From positions 1 to 9,335 of the forward strand of contig JAJAZJ010000278.1 of the NCBI GenBank assembly GCA_026785795.1: DNA of 9,335 bases. Direction: 5' to 3'. Each line of letters begins with the position of its first letter. Positions within the stretch are counted from its first letter, which is position 1. Position numbers and translations under genes: made by a program. The notes beneath the pieces are model-generated. The model was not told where the DNA came from. It worked only from the letters and a program-made list of their open reading frames with translations, and ran no database searches. Below are positions 7,658 through 9,335 of the stretch, one piece after another. Origin of the DNA: Pseudoxanthomonas sp. GTDB taxonomy: Bacteria > Pseudomonadota > Gammaproteobacteria > Xanthomonadales > Xanthomonadaceae.

Positions 7658-7987
7658 CTAGAGGATGGCCGGCGCGGGGCCGGCCTCGGTGGGGCTGGCG
7701 CGGTTCACCACCACGTCGATCACCCGGTCCTTCTCAAAATACACGGTGAAACCGGGATAGACCCAGCGGTAGATCACCGGCCACTGGCTGCGCTGGCCCC
7801 CGCGCGGCTCGAGCTTCTGCTGTGGCGCGCCAAACCTTGATTCCACCTGCGCCCTGCTCTGGCCGCGCGCTGGCACCGCCTCGGTGGGCGCAGCCAGGGT
7901 GCGCTCGATCAGCAGGGTGTCGGCGCCGGCGCTGCCGGCAGCAGCGAGCAGGGCGAGCAACGGGAGGGCATAGGTGCGACGATTCAT
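7658..7987 (-). CDS. Small secreted protein with BamE/SmpA-like domain
   Basis: A 109-residue protein of unknown function. Residues 1-22 are a typical Sec signal peptide: RR at 3-4, a hydrophobic leucine/alanine core, and AGA|D with cleavage after A22. There is no lipobox cysteine, so it should be a soluble periplasmic or secreted protein, not a lipoprotein. Residues 42-55 ([14 protein letters not shown]) match the G-x-S/T-x3-V-x3-F-G-x-P helix pattern of SmpA/OmlA/BamE-type small domains, and [22 protein letters not shown] (73-94) fits the following strands. The start is supported by GGAG (complement of 7996-7999) 8 bases before the ATG. It lies 7 bases upstream of aguA, probably in the same transcript. 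A functional link to agmatine metabolism is not evident. Confidence 0.82.
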   Translation of the reverse strand: MNRRTYALPLLALLAAAGSAGADTLLIERTLAAPTEAVPARGQSRAQVESRFGAPQQKLEPRGGQRSQWPVIYRWVYPGFTVYFEKDRVIDVVVNRASPTEAGPAPAIL

Positions 7988-8013
7988 GTGGGTGGCTCCG
8001 TAAAGGACTTGTC

Positions 8014-8022
8014 TTTATAGCA
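8014..8022 (-). promoter_or_regulatory. Extended -10 promoter for the secreted protein-aguA transcript
   Basis: On the minus strand the sequence TGCTATAAA is an extended -10 element (TG-n-TATAAA). It would place the transcription start near 8007 and give a leader of about 20 bases containing the GGAG ribosome site at 7996-7999. No good -35 hexamer is found at the usual spacing, as is allowed for extended -10 promoters. It lies downstream of the rpmJ terminator, so it would be the first promoter of the block. Confidence 0.5.
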
Positions 8023-8117
8023 AACCGGCCCGGCAAAAACCGATGCACTGCCGCAGCGCTTGGCAATGCGGCGGTTTGCCGAGTGGCCACGCGCCCGGGC
8101 GGGCGAGGGAGGGCAAC

Positions 8118-8141
8118 AAAAAACCGCCTCGCGGCGGTTTT
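8118..8141 (-). terminator. Intrinsic terminator of rpmJ
   Basis: Read on the minus strand, CCGCC and GGCGG arms (8137-8133 and 8128-8124) close a GCGA loop of the stable GNRA type. The stem is extended by four A-T pairs and followed by six T residues (complement of 8118-8123). It starts 25 bases after the rpmJ stop codon. The + strand reading also has four T residues after the stem, so it could be bidirectional, but no + strand gene runs into it. Confidence 0.92.
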
Positions 8142-8166
8142 CTGGGGACGCAGGGCGGATTGCCGC

Positions 8167-8292
8167 TCAGCGCTGGCGCGCCTTGAAGCGCGGATTGGAC
8201 TTGCAGATCACGAAGACCTTGCCGCGGCGACGCACGACCTTGCAGTCGCGATGGCGCGTTTTCGCGGACTTGAGGGAGGAAAGGACTTTCAT
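8167..8292 (-). CDS. rpmJ: 50S ribosomal protein L36, YkgO-type (zinc-ligand-depleted)
   Basis: A 41-residue basic protein, [20 protein letters not shown] at the N-terminus, ending NPRFKARQR; a component of the large ribosomal subunit. It matches the longer second form of L36 (E. coli YkgO: MKVLNSLRTAKERHPDCQIV) rather than the 38-residue zinc form. Of the four zinc ligands of the classic form (three Cys and one His), C17 and C30 remain, the first Cys is replaced by H14 and the His by F36. This is the so-called C-minus type. Ribosome site GAGG (complement of 8299-8302) lies 6 bases before the ATG. It has its own promoter and terminator and is therefore monocistronic. In many bacteria such paralogues are zinc-starvation (Zur) genes, but no clear Zur palindrome is seen here, and the strong promoter suggests constitutive use. 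Confidence 0.96.
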
Positions 8293-8332
8293 GACATACC
8301 TCGAGTGGGAGCTGGAACCGAATTAGCCGCAT

Positions 8333-8362
8333 ATTATAGCCAGCGCCTTGGCACCAGTTCAA
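8333..8362 (-). promoter_or_regulatory. Sigma-70 promoter of rpmJ
   Basis: On the minus strand, TTGAAC (complement of 8357-8362) and a perfect TATAAT (complement of 8333-8338) are 18 bases apart. The start of transcription would be near 8326, giving a leader of about 34 bases with GAGG in front of rpmJ. It faces away from cmk. I found no equally good promoter for cmk in the same 141-base divergent interval. Confidence 0.85.
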
Positions 8363-8433
8363 GCCATCTGTTCAACCGGCAGGCGGCAGGGTATCGGGGC
8401 GGGGCATACTACCGGGCAACCAGCGGGGTAGTC

Positions 8434-9105
8434 ATGCTTGAAGTCACGCCAGTAATGACCATCGACGGGCCCTCGGGGGCCGGTAAGGGCACGGTGAGCC
8501 GGATCGTGGCCAAACGCCTGGGCTGGCATTACCTGGATTCCGGTGCCCTCTACCGGGCGGTCGGGGTGGCCGCCAGCTGGGCAAACCTGGATATCTCAGA
8601 CCCCGCAGCGCTGGTGCGCTGCACCTTCGATACCGCCGTGTCCTTCGTTGAAAACCCATCCGGCGCGCGTCGGGTGCTGGTGAACGGAGCGGATACGCCC
8701 ACCGAACTGAGGCTGGAAACCACCGGGGCGGTCGCGTCGGCGATCGCGGCCTTCCCGGAGGTCCGCTCTGCGCTGAAGGAGCGGCAGCGGGCTTTCCGGC
8801 AGCCCCCGGGCCTGGTTGCTGATGGTCGTGACATGGGCACGGTGATCTTCACCGATGCCGCATACAAGGTGTTCCTGACCGCCAGCGCCGAGGAAAGAGC
8901 CGAAAGACGCTATAACCAGTTGAAAGACAAAGGGGTTTCGGTCACACTTGACGGTCTGCTGCGCGAGATTCTCGCCCGCGACGCCCGTGATGCCCAGCGC
9001 ACGGTGGCGCCCCTGAGGCCGGCCGAAGACGCCGTCCTCATCGACACCACCGGCCAGAACATCGAACAGGTCGTGGAGCGTGTACTGGCATTGGTCCATC
9101 CCTGA
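8434..9105 (+). CDS. cmk: Cytidylate (CMP/dCMP) kinase
   Basis: A 223-residue nucleoside monophosphate kinase transferring the ATP gamma-phosphate to CMP or dCMP, part of pyrimidine nucleotide supply; cytoplasmic. Seen: P-loop GPSGAGKGT (12-20); the CMP-site stretch [12 protein letters not shown] (33-44); [10 protein letters not shown] (120-129); and the lid/base-binding segment [20 protein letters not shown] (171-190) with R172, R175 and R179. Length is close to the 227 residues of E. coli Cmk. The ATG at 8434 is preceded by GGGG (8425-8428); an internal ATG at 8455 would leave only two residues before the conserved IDGPSG and is less likely. The frame is open far upstream, but that part crosses rpmJ and its promoter and is not coding. 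It is followed by rpsA, the conserved order in proteobacteria. Confidence 0.97.
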   Translation: MLEVTPVMTIDGPSGAGKGTVSRIVAKRLGWHYLDSGALYRAVGVAASWANLDISDPAALVRCTFDTAVSFVENPSGARRVLVNGADTPTELRLETTGAVASAIAAFPEVRSALKERQRAFRQPPGLVADGRDMGTVIFTDAAYKVFLTASAEERAERRYNQLKDKGVSVTLDGLLREILARDARDAQRTVAPLRPAEDAVLIDTTGQNIEQVVERVLALVHP

Positions 9106-9157
9106 GCGGTTCCAGGGGCTGCTCCATACCGGTTGATCAAGCGTGGCAGGCACCGTC

Positions 9158-9183
9158 CCGCCGGGTTTGCTCCTGGCGGTTTT
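9158..9183 (+). terminator. Intrinsic terminator or attenuator between cmk and rpsA
   Basis: CCGCCGGG (9158-9165) pairs with CCTGGCGG (9172-9179) as an 8-pair stem with one G-U pair and a six-base loop, followed by TTTT (9180-9183). It begins 52 bases after the cmk stop and lies about 110 bases before rpsA. It should end, wholly or partly, transcription coming from cmk, leaving rpsA to its own promoter. The T-run is short, so partial read-through is likely. Confidence 0.7.
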
Positions 9184-9292
9184 CCAACCTCAACCCTCAC
9201 GGCACAGGCAATCTCGCCAAGCCGACAACGGGTGGATCGATACGTACGCCAGGCGTGCGCACGGTCTGCGTCATCAACCGAGATTTTTTTCA
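9184..9292 (+). promoter_or_regulatory. rpsA leader: hairpin and U-rich start region without Shine-Dalgarno
   Basis: A 7-pair hairpin with a 3-base loop lies at 9243-9259 (arms CGTACGC and GCGTGCG, one U-G pair), about 33 bases before the rpsA ATG. Immediately before the ATG is a GA followed by seven T (AGATTTTTTTCA) with no purine-rich ribosome site. In E. coli the rpsA leader likewise lacks a canonical Shine-Dalgarno sequence, folds into hairpins and is repressed by S1 itself. By analogy this is a candidate S1-autoregulated translation start. No convincing promoter hexamers were found here. Confidence 0.55.
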
Positions 9293-9335
9293 ATGATCGA
9301 ATCATTTGCAGAGCTGTTTGAACAGAGCCAGACCC
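9293..9335 (+). CDS. rpsA: 30S ribosomal protein S1, N-terminal fragment (runs off window)
   Basis: Only 14 codons are present, encoding MIESFAELFEQSQT, which matches the highly conserved S1 N-terminus (E. coli MTESFAQLFEESL). S1 is the large RNA-binding protein of the small subunit that recruits mRNAs with weak ribosome sites. The position directly after cmk is the conserved cmk-rpsA arrangement and supports the call. The rest of the gene lies beyond the right edge. Confidence 0.92.
   Translation, partial: MIESFAELFEQSQT

Noticed and set aside
6604..7749. 381-codon + strand frame over aguA
   Set aside because: Antisense shadow of aguA, which has all its catalytic motifs on the minus strand.
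7822..8433. Upstream in-frame extension of cmk
   Set aside because: It runs through the small secreted-protein gene, the rpmJ terminator, rpmJ and its promoter. Known Cmk proteins begin just before the P-loop, as the ATG at 8434 does.
1..9335. Mobile element, CRISPR array, tRNA or defence system
   Set aside because: No direct-repeat arrays, transposase motifs, terminal inverted repeats with target duplications, or tRNA-like cloverleaf were seen. All substantial coding regions belong to ordinary chromosomal families.

Overview
The window is GC-rich chromosomal DNA of a gammaproteobacterium, most likely a member of the Xanthomonadaceae/Lysobacteraceae (Xanthomonas, Stenotrophomonas, Lysobacter and relatives). 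This placement is inferred from recalled protein similarity: a 41-residue YkgO-type ribosomal protein L36, the cmk-rpsA gene order, and the aguA/aguB pair. No database search was possible, so the genus is left open.

Layout. On the + strand, 1..3123 is the body of an inner-membrane RND efflux pump whose N-terminus lies upstream of the window. It converges on a block of six minus-strand genes, with one base between the two stop codons. Read in the direction of transcription (right to left), the block is: a small secreted BamE/SmpA-like protein (7987..7658), agmatine deiminase aguA (7650..6619), a 307-base gap, N-carbamoylputrescine amidase aguB (6311..5427), a GFA/CENP-V-type zinc protein (5418..5008), a phosphinothricin-acetyltransferase-like GNAT enzyme (5011..4475), and a TraB/PrgY-family membrane protein (4372..3125). 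Right of this block, rpmJ (8292..8167, minus strand) has its own strong promoter and intrinsic terminator. Divergent from it is cmk (8434..9105, + strand), followed by a hairpin-T-tract element, a leader without a Shine-Dalgarno sequence, and the first codons of rpsA (from 9293).

Function. AguA and AguB together convert agmatine to putrescine, so the centre of the window is the second half of the arginine-decarboxylase route to polyamines. The GFA and GNAT genes share a stop/start overlap and lie 8 bases behind aguB, so they are probably co-transcribed with it. Their link to polyamines is not established. The right end is a housekeeping translation and nucleotide region (L36, CMP kinase, ribosomal protein S1).

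Novelty. I see no mobile element, CRISPR array, tRNA/rRNA, defence system or obviously new system. The points most worth a second look are the structured aguA-aguB gap, the cmk-rpsA attenuator and S1 leader, the palindrome holding both convergent stops, the glycine-rich insert in the RND pump, and the zinc-ligand-depleted L36.
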